Shown here piece by piece: positions 51,860 to 61,103 of a stretch of 64,000 nucleotides of DNA. Each line of letters begins with the position of its first letter. The stretch's first letter is position 1. Source of the DNA: Frankia canadensis (lineage in GTDB: Bacteria > Actinomycetota > Actinomycetes > Frankiales > Frankiaceae); the NCBI RefSeq assembly GCF_900197875.1, contig NZ_FZMO01000013.1:1-64000 (forward strand), in the 5' to 3' direction. The notes under the pieces were generated by a model. It worked only from the letters and a program-made list of their open reading frames with translations, was not told the DNA's origin and ran no database searches. Position numbers and translations under genes: made by a program.

Positions 51860-53212
51860 TTAGCCCACCGGGGCGGGCTCGACCCGTGCCCCGATCGAGC
51901 GCAGCTTGCCGACCGGATCCTCGTAGCCGCGCTCCAGGAACCGGGTGCCGCGGATCACGCTGGTGCCCTCGGCCACCAGCGCCGCGAGCACGTAGGCGAA
52001 GCCGGCCCGCAGATCCGGGATCGCCAGGTCCCCGCCGGTCAGCGGCGTCGGCCCGCTCACGACCGCCGAGTGCTCGAAGTCGCGGGCGGCGAACCGGCAG
52101 GACTTCCCGCCCAGGCACAGCGTTGACAGGGCGATGTCCGCGCCCATCTCGGCGAGCTGGCGGGTGTAGCCGAACCGGTCCTCATAGATCGTCTCGTGCA
52201 CGACCGAGGCGCCGCGCGCCTGGGTGAGCAGCACCACGAGCGGCTGCTGCCAGTCGGTCATGAAGCCGGGGTGCACGTCGGTCTGGACGTGCGCGGCGGT
52301 CAGCGGGCGGGACCGGAAGAACGTCATGCCCCGGGGCGTCACCTCGAACTCGCCGCCGAGGCGGCGCAGGTGGTTCAGGAACGTCATCAGATGCTCCTGG
52401 CGGGCGCCGACCACCTCCACCCGGCCGCCGGTGGCGACGGCGGCGGCCGCGAAGGAGGCGACCTCGATGCGGTCGTGGATCGGCGCGTGGGTGGCGCCCC
52501 GCAGATGGTCCACGCCCTGGACGACGATCGTCCGGTCCGCCTCGACGTCGACGAGCGCGCCCATCTGCTGCAGGAACAGGATGAGGTCGACGACCTCCGG
52601 CTCGACGGCGGCGTTCGAGATCACCGTGGTCCCCTGTGCCCGGACGGCGGCGAGCAGCAGGTTCTCCGTGGCGCCGACGCTCGGGAAGGGCAGCGCGACG
52701 TGGGTGCCCCTCAGCCCGAGCGTCTTCACCTGGACGGACCGCAGCTGCTCGACGATCTCCGCGCCCATCGCCCGCAGGCCCGCGAGGTGGAAGTCCACCG
52801 GGCGCTTGCCGATCCGGCAGCCACCGGGCAGCGGAATGACCGCCTCGCCGACGCGGTGCAACAGCGGGCCCATCATCAGGATCGGGATCCGGTTCACCCC
52901 GGAGTAGGCCTCGGACAGCGAGGCCTCGACGATCCGTTCGGTCGTCAGCCGGACGGTGTGGTCGTCCAGCCACTCGACGTGGGTGCCGAGCTCGGCCAGC
53001 ATGCCCAGCACGACGTCGACCTCGGCGATGCGCGGCACCCGGGTCAGGGTGCACGGCTGCGGGGTCAGCAGCGTCGCGACCAGCAGCTTCGTGACCGAGT
53101 TCTTGGCGCCGGAGGCCTCGACCGAGCCGTGCAGCGGCTCGCCGCCCTCGATCCGGTACCACCGGTGGTCCGTGCCGCCCGGCGTCGTCGCTGCAGCGTT
53201 GGTCGCCCCCAC
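51860..53212 (-). CDS. murA: UDP-N-acetylglucosamine 1-carboxyvinyltransferase
   Basis: First committed step of peptidoglycan synthesis, adding enolpyruvate to UDP-GlcNAc. ASGAKNSVTKLLVATLL, active-site Cys in LPGGCRIGKRPVDFHL (near 131; Cys rather than the fosfomycin-resistant Asp), GATENLLLAAV and DLRAGFAYVLAAL are present. 450 residues. Convergent with gpsA; thiD lies upstream on the same strand 100 bases away. Confidence 0.94.
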   Translation of the reverse strand: MGATNAAATTPGGTDHRWYRIEGGEPLHGSVEASGAKNSVTKLLVATLLTPQPCTLTRVPRIAEVDVVLGMLAELGTHVEWLDDHTVRLTTERIVEASLSEAYSGVNRIPILMMGPLLHRVGEAVIPLPGGCRIGKRPVDFHLAGLRAMGAEIVEQLRSVQVKTLGLRGTHVALPFPSVGATENLLLAAVRAQGTTVISNAAVEPEVVDLILFLQQMGALVDVEADRTIVVQGVDHLRGATHAPIHDRIEVASFAAAAVATGGRVEVVGARQEHLMTFLNHLRRLGGEFEVTPRGMTFFRSRPLTAAHVQTDVHPGFMTDWQQPLVVLLTQARGASVVHETIYEDRFGYTRQLAEMGADIALSTLCLGGKSCRFAARDFEHSAVVSGPTPLTGGDLAIPDLRAGFAYVLAALVAEGTSVIRGTRFLERGYEDPVGKLRSIGARVEPAPVG

Positions 53213-53312
53213 GGGCTACCTCCCATGGCGATGGTGCGGATGCATCAGGTCACATGTGGCGGGCCGATTGAACCAGAAGTGCTAGCGGCGCGCGGGGCCG
53301 GACCGGCGGCGG

Positions 53313-54125
53313 CTACCTGCGGTGACGATAGCCGTGGTCCACCGGCCCGATGCCCGCGCCGAGGGGGAACCCGGCCGCCAGCGCGCCGCTGACGTAGTCC
53401 TTCGCGGCCTTCGCCGCCTGCTCCGGCGTGTCGCCCCAGGCGAGTCGGGAGGCGAGGGCGGAGGCCAGGGTGCAGCCGGTGCCATGGGTGTGCCGCCGGT
53501 CCAGGCGGGGACCGCGCAGCAGGAACCGCGAGGTGCCGTCGGTCAGCAGATCGACCGCGTCGCCGCGAAGATGCCCACCCTTGACGAGCACCCAGGCCGG
53601 GCCCAGCGCGAGCAGCGCCTCGGCGGCGCGCGGCAGGTCCGCGGCGTCGTGGACCTCGACGCCGGTCAGCAGCCGGACCTCGTCCAGGTTCGGTGTCACC
53701 ACCGTCGCGCGGGGCAGCAGCTCGCGGCGCACGACGTCGACCGCGTCCGGGGCCAGCAGCGGGTCGCCGTGCTTCGAGACGCCCACCGGATCGACGACGA
53801 CCGGTGCCCGGGTCCGGTCCAGCTCCCCGGCGACGAGCGCGACGAGCGCGGCCGAGGAAAGCATGCCGGTCTTGACCACGTCGACCCCGATGTCGTCGAC
53901 GACCGCGCGGATCTGCCCGCGCACCGCCTCGGCCGGTAGATCCCACACGCCGTGGACGCCGACGGAGTTCTGCGCCGTCACGGCGACGATCGCGCTCATC
54001 CCGTGCACGCCGAACTCGAGCATCGTCTTCAGATCGGCCTGGATGCCCGCGCCGCCGCCCGAGTCCGAGCCGGCGATGGTCAGGGCGCGCGGCGGGGCAC
54101 CGGCCGGTTCGTGGCAGGTCATCAC
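53313..54125 (-). CDS. thiD: Hydroxymethylpyrimidine/phosphomethylpyrimidine kinase
   Basis: Thiamine pyrimidine branch, two successive phosphorylations of [45 protein letters not shown] and the anion-hole [14 protein letters not shown] are typical. 270 residues; the second ATG at 54122 is equally possible. No other thiamine gene is adjacent. Confidence 0.94.
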   Translation of the reverse strand: MMTCHEPAGAPPRALTIAGSDSGGGAGIQADLKTMLEFGVHGMSAIVAVTAQNSVGVHGVWDLPAEAVRGQIRAVVDDIGVDVVKTGMLSSAALVALVAGELDRTRAPVVVDPVGVSKHGDPLLAPDAVDVVRRELLPRATVVTPNLDEVRLLTGVEVHDAADLPRAAEALLALGPAWVLVKGGHLRGDAVDLLTDGTSRFLLRGPRLDRRHTHGTGCTLASALASRLAWGDTPEQAAKAAKDYVSGALAAGFPLGAGIGPVDHGYRHRR

Positions 54126-54373
54126 GTGTCTCTCCGGTCTTCACAATCCGTAGCTGTGATCGTGGCTGCCATCACAATCGGGTACGAGAACGGGCCGTCG
54201 GGCCCCAGGATTGGGGACCGGACGAGCGCGCGGTGGTCGTCAATCGACCACCGCCGGCCGAGTCGAGGAAATTCCTCGGCCGCGGAGGCTCTCATCCGGC
54301 CCGTTTGCCTGTTACCTTCTGTCGGCCCGTAGTTCTGCTCGACGGGCTGTCGACGTCCGACGAGGGAGCGTCT

Positions 54374-54607
54374 GTGGTCCACGCGTACATCCTTATCCAG
54401 ACCGAGGTCGGCAAGTCCGCGTCGGTTGCCAAGGAGATCGAGCAGATCCCCGGGGTCACCCAGGCCGAGGACGTGACCGGCCCCTACGACGTCATCGTGC
54501 GTGCCGAGGCGCCCACGGTGGACGATCTCGGCAAGATGGTCATGTCCAGGGTGCAGTCGGTCGACGGCATCACCCGGACACTGACCTGCCCCGTCGTCCA
54601 TTTCTGA
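54374..54607 (+). CDS. Stand-alone Lrp/AsnC ligand-binding (RAM) domain protein
   Basis: 77 residues from the GTG at 54374 (GGGAG upstream). It is the alpha-beta RAM domain only: VHAYILIQTEVGKSASVAKEI, GVTQAEDVTGPYDVIVRAEA, ITRTLTCPVVHF; there is no HTH. Such proteins oligomerise and may bind amino acids or partner with full Lrp regulators. Function unknown. Confidence 0.85.
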   Translation: MVHAYILIQTEVGKSASVAKEIEQIPGVTQAEDVTGPYDVIVRAEAPTVDDLGKMVMSRVQSVDGITRTLTCPVVHF

Positions 54608-54653
54608 CGGTCTGGTCCCGACCGGCGGCGATCGGCGTGATCGGGGCATCACG

Positions 54654-55163
54654 GTGCCAACCGGCGCCCACGACCGGCGGGGGCGAGCGACCGTCCGGGT
54701 GGGGGCGGTCCTCGCTCTGGCGGCGGGCGTCCTGCTCGCCGCCTGTGGCGGTCCCGGTCCGGTCCGGCTCACCGACGTCGCGGTGCCGGCGCCGTCGCAG
54801 CGGGCGTCGTGCGCCGCGCTCATCCAGGCGCTGCCCGCCTCGCTCGGCGACGGTCTCGACCGGCGCCGGCTCGACCCGCCGCAGACCAGCGCGGCCGCGT
54901 TCGGGCGCGGGCCGGTCGTCGTGTCCTGCGGGGCGGCCGGCGTCCCGGCCAGCTACCGGCCCGACTCCAGGCTGTCCGTGATCGACGACGTCGGCTGGTT
55001 CTCGGAGAAGGTGGGCGACGGCATGCGGTTCTCGACGCCGACCCGCTCGCCGCACATCGTGCTCACCATGCCCGCCGCCGCTCTGGAGGACGCGCAGCCC
55101 TTCGACGTGCTCGTCGGGGTGGCGGCCGCCGTGCGGGCGCACAGCCGGTCGACGACGGCCTGA
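54654..55163 (+). CDS. DUF3515 lipoprotein
   Basis: 169 residues. Signal peptide with lipobox LLAACGG (lipidated Cys31), then the DUF3515 domain (CAALIQALPASLGDGLDRR, AAFGRGPVVVSCGAAG, VDEV-like region SVIDDVGWFSEKVGDGMRF). Role unknown; Rv2980 is the M. tuberculosis counterpart, also beside ddl. GTG start 46 bases after the Lrp-like gene; convergent with ddl. Confidence 0.85.
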   Translation: MPTGAHDRRGRATVRVGAVLALAAGVLLAACGGPGPVRLTDVAVPAPSQRASCAALIQALPASLGDGLDRRRLDPPQTSAAAFGRGPVVVSCGAAGVPASYRPDSRLSVIDDVGWFSEKVGDGMRFSTPTRSPHIVLTMPAAALEDAQPFDVLVGVAAAVRAHSRSTTA

Positions 55164-55211
55164 CGGCCTCGTCCCGCCATCCACGGCCTCGTCCCGGCCG
55201 CGTGGGCGGTG

Positions 55212-56336
55212 TCAGCGCAGCCCGGCGCCGTCGCGCAGGGCCAGGCGCACCAGCCGGTCGACCAGCGCCGGGTAGTCGACGCCGCTCGCCGCCCACATGC
55301 GCGGGAACATCGACATCGGGGTGAAGCCGGGCATCGTGTTCACCTCGTTGACGACGACCTCGTCCGCCGGGGTCAGGAACACGTCGACCCGGGCCAGGCC
55401 CGCGCAGTCGAGCGCCTCGAACGCGGTGACCGCCACCCGCTGGACGCGGTCGAGCGCCGCCGGGGACAGCCGGGCCGGCACGTCGAAGCGGGTCTGGTCG
55501 GAGGCGTACTTCGCGTCGAAGTCGTAGAAACCGCTCGGCGACGAGACGATGATCTCCGCGGGCAGGCTCGCCTGCGGGGAGGTGCCGTCGAGCCGCCCGA
55601 GCACGCCGCACTCGATCTCGCGGCCGACGACCGCCGCCTCGATCAGAACTTTGGGATCGCTCGCCCGCGCGGCCTTCACCGCGGTGTCGAGGTCGGCCCA
55701 GGCGTCCACGCGGCTGATGCCGATGCTGGAGCCGCCGCGGGCCGGTTTGACGAACACGGGCAGTCCGAGCCGCTCCTGGTCCGCCTCGGACAGGCTCTGG
55801 CCGGCACGGAGCACGGCGTACGGCCCGACGGGCAGGCCGGCGGCCCGCAGCAGCGACTTCATGTGCTGCTTGTCCATCGCGGCGGCGCTGGCGAACACGC
55901 CGGAACCCACATAGGGCAGACCGGCCATCTCGAGCAGCCCCTGCACGGTGCCGTCCTCACCGAACGGGCCGTGCAGCAGGGGGAACACGACGTCCACGTC
56001 ACCAATCGAGTCCCGCACGGACGACGCGGCGTCCCGCGGGGCGAGGCGACGGCCTGTCGGGTCGGGCGCGAGGACGATCCGCTGCCCGGCCGACGCCTGA
56101 ACCGACGGCAGCCCGTCACCCCGCGGGGTGAGGGCGTCGGCGTCGTCGGGTAGCAGGAGCCAGCGACCGTCCTGGTCGATGCCGATCGGGAGGACGTCGT
56201 AGGCGTCGCGATCAAGAGCACGCAGCACACTGTTGGCGGACACGCAGGAGATCGCGTGCTCGGTGCTGCGGCCGCCGAACAGGAGGCCGAGCCGGATCCG
56301 ACCGGGGGTTCCTGCCATGCCGGAGGATGCTGCCAT
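55212..56336 (-). CDS. ddl: D-alanine-D-alanine ligase
   Basis: ATP-grasp ligase making D-Ala-D-Ala for peptidoglycan. LLFGGRSTEHAISCVSA, PLLHGPFGEDGTVQG, PVFVKPARGGSSIGISRV, and the metal site VNEVNTMPGFTPMSMFP. In the omega-loop region EIIVSSPSGFYDFDAKYAS the Tyr position typical of D-Ala ligases (YDYxxKY) is changed to FYDFDAKY, still D-Ala type rather than the vancomycin-resistant form, as far as can be judged. 374 residues. Confidence 0.95.
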   Translation of the reverse strand: MAASSGMAGTPGRIRLGLLFGGRSTEHAISCVSANSVLRALDRDAYDVLPIGIDQDGRWLLLPDDADALTPRGDGLPSVQASAGQRIVLAPDPTGRRLAPRDAASSVRDSIGDVDVVFPLLHGPFGEDGTVQGLLEMAGLPYVGSGVFASAAAMDKQHMKSLLRAAGLPVGPYAVLRAGQSLSEADQERLGLPVFVKPARGGSSIGISRVDAWADLDTAVKAARASDPKVLIEAAVVGREIECGVLGRLDGTSPQASLPAEIIVSSPSGFYDFDAKYASDQTRFDVPARLSPAALDRVQRVAVTAFEALDCAGLARVDVFLTPADEVVVNEVNTMPGFTPMSMFPRMWAASGVDYPALVDRLVRLALRDGAGLR

Positions 56337-56392
56337 GCCGGGACCCTAACGGATGGGCCGGGGCCTCCGGCAGGGCTTCGCGCGGGACGGCG

Positions 56393-56581
56393 TCAGCCGC
56401 GGGTGACCTTGCCGGCCTTGAGGCAGGAGGTGCAGACGTTCATCCGACGCCGCGCGCCACCCACCACGCCGCGCACGGTCTGGATGTTGGGGTTCCAGCG
56501 ACGGCGAGTGCGTCGGTGGGAGTGGGAGACCGACATACCGAAGCCCGGCCCCTTGCCGCAGACGTCGCACACCGAAGACAC
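56393..56581 (-). CDS. rpmB: 50S ribosomal protein L28
   Basis: 62-residue ribosomal protein with its zinc ribbon intact: [11 protein letters not shown] (Cys5, Cys8) and [10 protein letters not shown] (Cys50, Cys53), so the zinc-containing form. GTG 56581 was chosen because GGAG is 8 bases upstream; the GTG at 56590 overlaps that site. Confidence 0.95.
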   Translation of the reverse strand: MSSVCDVCGKGPGFGMSVSHSHRRTRRRWNPNIQTVRGVVGGARRRMNVCTSCLKAGKVTRG

Positions 56582-56593
56582 GAGAGACACTCC

Positions 56594-56618
56594 GTCGAAG
56601 TAGTAAGTCGAAGTAGTA
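56594..56618. repeat. 12-bp direct repeat in the rpmB leader
   Basis: GTCGAAGTAGTA occurs twice, one base apart (56594-56605, 56607-56618), directly upstream of rpmB on its coding side. Confidence 0.85.
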
Positions 56619-56799
56619 GCTGGTCGCCCGCGAGCGTGTACTCATCCCGAAAGCGATGGTCGGGAGAACCCGCGTGGCGGAAACCATGCCGAGCGTACCT
56701 CAGCCGCCGTGCCACCGGATGGGCCGATGTGGTCCCGACCGTGGGGCGTGCGGTGATCGGGCCCGGAGAACGTCGGTGGGGCGGTGCAGTATCTGGAGT

Positions 56800-58989
56800 G
56801 TGGTCGACCTCGACACGCCCCTGACGACGCTGCTCGGCGCACGTGCCGCCGGCCTGCTGGCGGACGGCCTCGACCTGCGCCTGGTCGGCGACCTCCTCGG
56901 GCATCTGCCCCGCCGCTACCACGAACGCGGCGAGCTGACCGACCTCGCGGACCTGGTCGTCGGCGAGACCGTCACCGTCCAGGCCCGGGTGGAGAGGATC
57001 GAGCGGCGGCCGATGCGCGACCGGCGCCGGTCGATGCTGAAGGTGACGGTGACGGACGGCCGCCAGTCGCTGCCGCTCACCTTCTTCAACCAGACCTGGC
57101 GGGAGCGTGATCTGCGTCCTGGGACGACCGCCCTGTTCGCCGGGAAGGTCGACGAGTACCGCGGCCGCTGGCAGCTCACCAACCCCGAGGTCCAGCTCCT
57201 GGAGACGGACGCGGACGGCGACGATGCGGGGCAGGGGTTCGCGAACGCGCTGGTGCCGATCTATCCGGCCGCCGCGAAGGTGCCGAGCTGGACACTGGCG
57301 CGCTGCGTGCGCCTGGCGCTGGACTCGCTGGACCCCCTCGACGATCCGCTGCCGGGCCGGCTGCGCGCGCAGCACCGCCTGCCGGCGCTCGCGGACGCCT
57401 TCCGGCTGGTGCACCAGCCGGCCTCGAGGGCCGAGGCCGCCCGCGGCCGCAAGCGCCTGACCTGGGACGAGGCGCTGGTGCTCCAGGTGGCGCTCGCGCG
57501 GCGCCGCCGCGAGGTGCAGGCGCAGGCCACCACCGCGCGGGTCGCCGGTCCGGACGGCCTGCTCGCCGCCTTCGACGCCGCGCTGCCCTTCCCGCTCACC
57601 GCGGGCCAGCGCGAGGTCGGCGCCGCCATCGCCGCGGACATGGCCCGCCCGGTGCCGATGCATCGGCTGCTGCAGGGGGAGGTCGGCTCGGGCAAGACGG
57701 TCGTGGCCCTGCGTGCGATGCTCGCCGTGGTGGACGCGGGCGGTCAGGCGGTGCTGCTGGCGCCGACCGAGACCCTCGCGGCGCAGCATCACCGCAGCCT
57801 GCGGGAGATGCTGGGCGACCTGGCCCGCCCGGGGGAGCTCGGGGGAGACCCGCGCGCCACGGGAGTGGTCCTCGTCACGGGCTCGATGGGTGCCCGGGCG
57901 CGGCGCGAGGCGTTGGCATCCCTCGCGAGCGCAGCGGCAGGCCTGGTCGTGGGCACCCACGCGCTGCTGCACGAGGACGTCGTCTTCGCCGACCTCGGCC
58001 TGATCATCGTCGACGAGCAGCACCGCTTCGGCGTCGAGCAGCGCGACGCGCTGCGCGCTCGTGGCCGGCGCCCGCCGCATCTGCTGGTCATGACCGCGAC
58101 CCCGATCCCGCGCACGGTCGCCATGACCGTCTTCGGTGATCTGGAGGTCTCCGAGCTCACCGAACTGCCGGCCGGGCGCGCCCCGGTGTCGACGTACGTG
58201 GTCCCGGCCGCCGTGCGGTCGTGGACCGATCGCATGTGGGGGCGGATCCGCGACGAGGTCGCCGCCGGTCGCCAGGCCTACGTGGTCTGCCCGCGGATCG
58301 GCGGCGAGGGCGCGGACGACGACGACCCGGCCGCGGCCGCGGACCTGGCGGACGGGGCGGACGCGCGCGGGGCGCACCCGGCGGCCACCGTGGTCGAGGT
58401 GCTGCCGAGGCTCGCCGAGGGAGAGCTCGCGGGCCTGCGGGTCGAGTCGCTGCACGGCCGGCTGGCGCCGGCGCGGCGGGAGACCGTGATGAACGACTTC
58501 GCCGCCGGAAAGACCGACGTCCTGGTGGCGACCACCGTCATCGAGGTCGGGGTGAACGTCCCGAACGCCACGGTGATGGTCGTGCTGGACGCGGATCGTT
58601 TCGGGGTGTCCCAGCTGCACCAACTCCGCGGCCGGGTGGGTCGCGGCACCGCCGCGGGCTGGTGCCTGCTGTACACGGCGGTCGACGAGGAGACCCCGGC
58701 CTGGCAACGGCTGGGCGCCGTCGCGGCGACCCGGGACGGGGCACAGCTCTCCCGGCTGGACCTGGAGCAGCGGCGGGAGGGCGACGTCCTGGGGGCGGCC
58801 CAGTCCGGGGGGCGCCGGTCGCTGCGGCTGCTGGCGCTGCTGCGGGACGAGGACCTCATCCGCCAGGCCCGGGTCGAGGCGGTCCGGATCGTCGAGGAGG
58901 ATCCGGAGCTGACCGCTCATCCCGCTTTGCGGCGCCTGCTCGATGCCATGCTCGACGACACGAGCGCGGCCTTTCTGGAGAAGGGATGA
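56800..58989 (+). CDS. recG: ATP-dependent DNA helicase RecG
   Basis: Branched-DNA helicase for fork regression and recombination repair. N-terminal wedge/OB domain (VGDLLGHLPRRYHERGEL, VTVQARVERIERRPM), Walker A GEVGSGKTVVAL (near 295), motif II VDEQHRFGVEQR (near 405), TATPIPRT, and C-terminal QLRGRVGRG. 729 residues from the GTG at 56800. GGAG is too close to act as ribosome site; a -10-like CAGTAT 7 bases upstream suggests a leaderless mRNA. Confidence 0.94.
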   Translation: MVDLDTPLTTLLGARAAGLLADGLDLRLVGDLLGHLPRRYHERGELTDLADLVVGETVTVQARVERIERRPMRDRRRSMLKVTVTDGRQSLPLTFFNQTWRERDLRPGTTALFAGKVDEYRGRWQLTNPEVQLLETDADGDDAGQGFANALVPIYPAAAKVPSWTLARCVRLALDSLDPLDDPLPGRLRAQHRLPALADAFRLVHQPASRAEAARGRKRLTWDEALVLQVALARRRREVQAQATTARVAGPDGLLAAFDAALPFPLTAGQREVGAAIAADMARPVPMHRLLQGEVGSGKTVVALRAMLAVVDAGGQAVLLAPTETLAAQHHRSLREMLGDLARPGELGGDPRATGVVLVTGSMGARARREALASLASAAAGLVVGTHALLHEDVVFADLGLIIVDEQHRFGVEQRDALRARGRRPPHLLVMTATPIPRTVAMTVFGDLEVSELTELPAGRAPVSTYVVPAAVRSWTDRMWGRIRDEVAAGRQAYVVCPRIGGEGADDDDPAAAADLADGADARGAHPAATVVEVLPRLAEGELAGLRVESLHGRLAPARRETVMNDFAAGKTDVLVATTVIEVGVNVPNATVMVVLDADRFGVSQLHQLRGRVGRGTAAGWCLLYTAVDEETPAWQRLGAVAATRDGAQLSRLDLEQRREGDVLGAAQSGGRRSLRLLALLRDEDLIRQARVEAVRIVEEDPELTAHPALRRLLDAMLDDTSAAFLEKG

Positions 58990-58999
58990 CCGACGTTCG

Positions 59000-59557
59000 A
59001 TGACGCGCATCGTCGCCGGTAGTGCCGGCGGGCGACAACTGGTCGTTCCGCCGGGCAGGGCCACGCGCCCGACCTCGGACCGGGCCCGCGAGGGCCTTTT
59101 CAACAGTCTCGCCACCCTGGTGGATCTCGACGGCGCCCGCGTCGCCGATCTCTACGCGGGCTCCGGCGCGGTCGGGCTCGAGGCGCTGTCCCGGGGCGCG
59201 TCGCATGTGCTGCTGGTCGACCGCGATCCGGCGGCGATCCGCGCGCTGCGCCGGAACGTGACCATGCTGGGACTGCCGGGAGCGGAGATCCTCCAGTCGC
59301 CGGTAACGCGTGTGGTGCAGCACACGTCGGGGAATCCCTACGACGTGGTTTTCCTCGATCCGCCCTATGCGATGAGCGATGCCGAGGTCGGCGAGGTGCT
59401 GTCAATGCTCGCCGCCGGCGCGTGGCTGACTGCGGACGGTGTCTGTGTCGTCGAAAGGTCCCATCGATCGAGTCCGGTTGCATGGCCAGCTGGGTTGCGC
59501 GCTCTCCGTGACCGGAGGTACGGAGAGGGTGTCCTCTGGTACGGTATTCGATCATGA
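59000..59557 (+). CDS. rsmD: 16S rRNA (guanine-966-N2)-methyltransferase RsmD
   Basis: SAM-dependent methylation of 16S rRNA G966. MTRIVAGSAGGRQLVVPPG start, RPTSDRAREGLFNSL, SAM motif DLYAGSGAVGLEALSRGA and catalytic FLDPPYAM. 185 residues. Ten bases after recG; overlaps the coaD start by four bases. Confidence 0.95.
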   Translation: MTRIVAGSAGGRQLVVPPGRATRPTSDRAREGLFNSLATLVDLDGARVADLYAGSGAVGLEALSRGASHVLLVDRDPAAIRALRRNVTMLGLPGAEILQSPVTRVVQHTSGNPYDVVFLDPPYAMSDAEVGEVLSMLAAGAWLTADGVCVVERSHRSSPVAWPAGLRALRDRRYGEGVLWYGIRS

Positions 59558-60042
59558 GGAGGGCAGCCTGTCCCGGTTCATTTGATCCGATCACCAACGG
59601 TCATCTCGACATCGTCATCAGGGCGAGCAAACTCTTTGATGAGGTCGTGGTCGCCGTCTCGATCAACAAGAACAAGGCGACCTTGTTCGCCATCGACGAG
59701 CGGATCGAGCTCATTCGGCAGGCGTTGCGAGATCATCCCGCTGCGCCGACAAATGTCGTGGTCGATTCGTCGCATGGGCTCGTCGTAGATTTCTGCCGTT
59801 CCCGAGGAATTCAGTCCATCGTCAAGGGGCTGCGGGCGGTGAGTGATTTCGACTACGAGCTGCAGATGGCCCAGATGAACAACTCGCTCGCTGGTGTGGA
59901 GACGCTCTTCATGAGCACGAATCCGCAATATGCTTTTCTGTCGTCGAGTCTGGTCAAGGAGGTCGCCCGCTACGGCGGTGACGTCTCCGGGCTCGTCCCC
60001 GACGTCGTGCTGAAGGCGCTGCGCGACCGCGGCGGCCAGTAG
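59554..60042 (+). CDS. coaD: Phosphopantetheine adenylyltransferase
   Basis: Penultimate step of CoA synthesis. ACPGSFDPITNGHLDIV with the TNGH nucleotide motif, VKGLRAVSDFDYELQMAQMN, and the FLSSSLVKEVARYGGDVSG signature. 162 residues. ATG overlaps the rsmD stop. Third-position GC looks somewhat lower than in neighbouring genes. Confidence 0.96.
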   Translation: MRRAACPGSFDPITNGHLDIVIRASKLFDEVVVAVSINKNKATLFAIDERIELIRQALRDHPAAPTNVVVDSSHGLVVDFCRSRGIQSIVKGLRAVSDFDYELQMAQMNNSLAGVETLFMSTNPQYAFLSSSLVKEVARYGGDVSGLVPDVVLKALRDRGGQ

Positions 60043-60115
60043 GGCGGGCGTGGCGGGGCCACGGCGGGCGGGTGCCGGCGGGGAGCGCGCCCGGCCGCCC
60101 GGTGGCGCGATCGGA

Positions 60116-60121
60116 TAGGCT
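60116..60121 (+). promoter_or_regulatory. Putative -10 of the DUF177-rpmF-plsX-rnc operon
   Basis: TAGGCT within GGATAGGCTGG, a common actinobacterial -10, about 175 bases before the DUF177 gene. No clear -35. Confidence 0.35.
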
Positions 60122-60294
60122 GGACGAGAGCCGTCGACTGACTGGGTTCGGATCCGTCCGACGCCCCTCGGTGAGCGGGCTCCGGGCGCTCGGATGAGCC
60201 GGGCTCCCGCGGATCCCCGCTCGCCAGCCGACGTCGACCGTGACCACATCCATGTAGGCCCCGCCATCGGCGGGCGTCCCGACTCGGACCAGAC

Positions 60295-60927
60295 GTGAAC
60301 GTGACTGCCGCCATGACCGGATCACAGCCCCGCCGCCGCACCCCCAAGGGCCCCCTGGTGCTCGACACCCGGGAACTTGGCCGGCGCCCGGGGTCCATGA
60401 GGCCTGTGCGTACCCAGGTCGAGCTCCCGGCCGACCTCGGCACGGAGATGATGTGGGTCGCCCCGGGCGCGACGGGCACGCTGGACCTGCGGCTCGAGTC
60501 GGTGATCGAGGGCGTCCTGGTCAGTGGCACCGTGGTCGCCCCGCTACAGGGGGAGTGCGCCCGCTGCCTCGAAGGCCTGAGCGACGTCGGCACGGTCGAG
60601 CTCCGTGAGCTGTTCTACTACCCTGACCGGGCGGCCGACATGTCGCAGGAGGACGAGGACGTCCGCGTTCTCGTCGACGACCACGCGGACCTCGCGCCGG
60701 TGGTGCGCGACGCCCTGGTCCTGGACCTGCCGCTGTCGCCCACCTGCCGGCCGGACTGCGCGGGCCTCTGCGTCGACTGCGGCGCCCGGCTGGACGACGT
60801 CGGGCCGGATCACTCGCACGCCCGTTCCGACCCTCGGTGGGCCGCCCTGTCCGGCTTGGCGCAGGACACTCCGACAGGAGCTGAGCAGGGTCCGCTGGAC
60901 CCTGACGAGAACAAGGAGAAGGAATAG
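60295..60927 (+). CDS. DUF177 (YceD-like) protein
   Basis: 210 residues. [19 protein letters not shown] at the N-terminus, [16 protein letters not shown], and the C-terminal [18 protein letters not shown] are the family pattern. It is linked to rpmF across bacteria and in plants the homologue acts in 23S rRNA accumulation; here too its stop overlaps the rpmF start. GTG 60295, GTG 60301 or ATG 60313 could be the start; none has a ribosome site. Confidence 0.88.
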   Translation: MNVTAAMTGSQPRRRTPKGPLVLDTRELGRRPGSMRPVRTQVELPADLGTEMMWVAPGATGTLDLRLESVIEGVLVSGTVVAPLQGECARCLEGLSDVGTVELRELFYYPDRAADMSQEDEDVRVLVDDHADLAPVVRDALVLDLPLSPTCRPDCAGLCVDCGARLDDVGPDHSHARSDPRWAALSGLAQDTPTGAEQGPLDPDENKEKE

Positions 60928-61097
60928 TGGCCGTCCCGAAACGGCGCACCTCGCGCAGCAACACCCGCTCCCGCCGTTCGCAGTGGAAGGCCGCCGTGCC
61001 GACCCTCGCGAAGTGCTCGCGTGGGCACGTGATCCGGCCGCACACCGTGTGCACGACGTGCGGCCGGTACAACGATCGTCAGGTGCTTGACGTCTGA
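60927..61097 (+). CDS. rpmF: 50S ribosomal protein L32
   Basis: 56 residues, [17 protein letters not shown] start. GTG overlaps the TAG of the DUF177 gene, with AAGGAGAAGG upstream. Zinc ligands seem to be Cys30, His34, Cys42 and Cys45 (KCSRGH, VCTTCG): the second usual Cys is missing and a His may replace it. Confidence 0.93.
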   Translation: MAVPKRRTSRSNTRSRRSQWKAAVPTLAKCSRGHVIRPHTVCTTCGRYNDRQVLDV

Positions 61098-61103
61098 CCC
61101 GAT

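Noticed and set aside
56656-56799. Longer recG N-terminus
   Set aside because: Upstream in-frame residues are not RecG-like; the family start is at VVDLDTPL.
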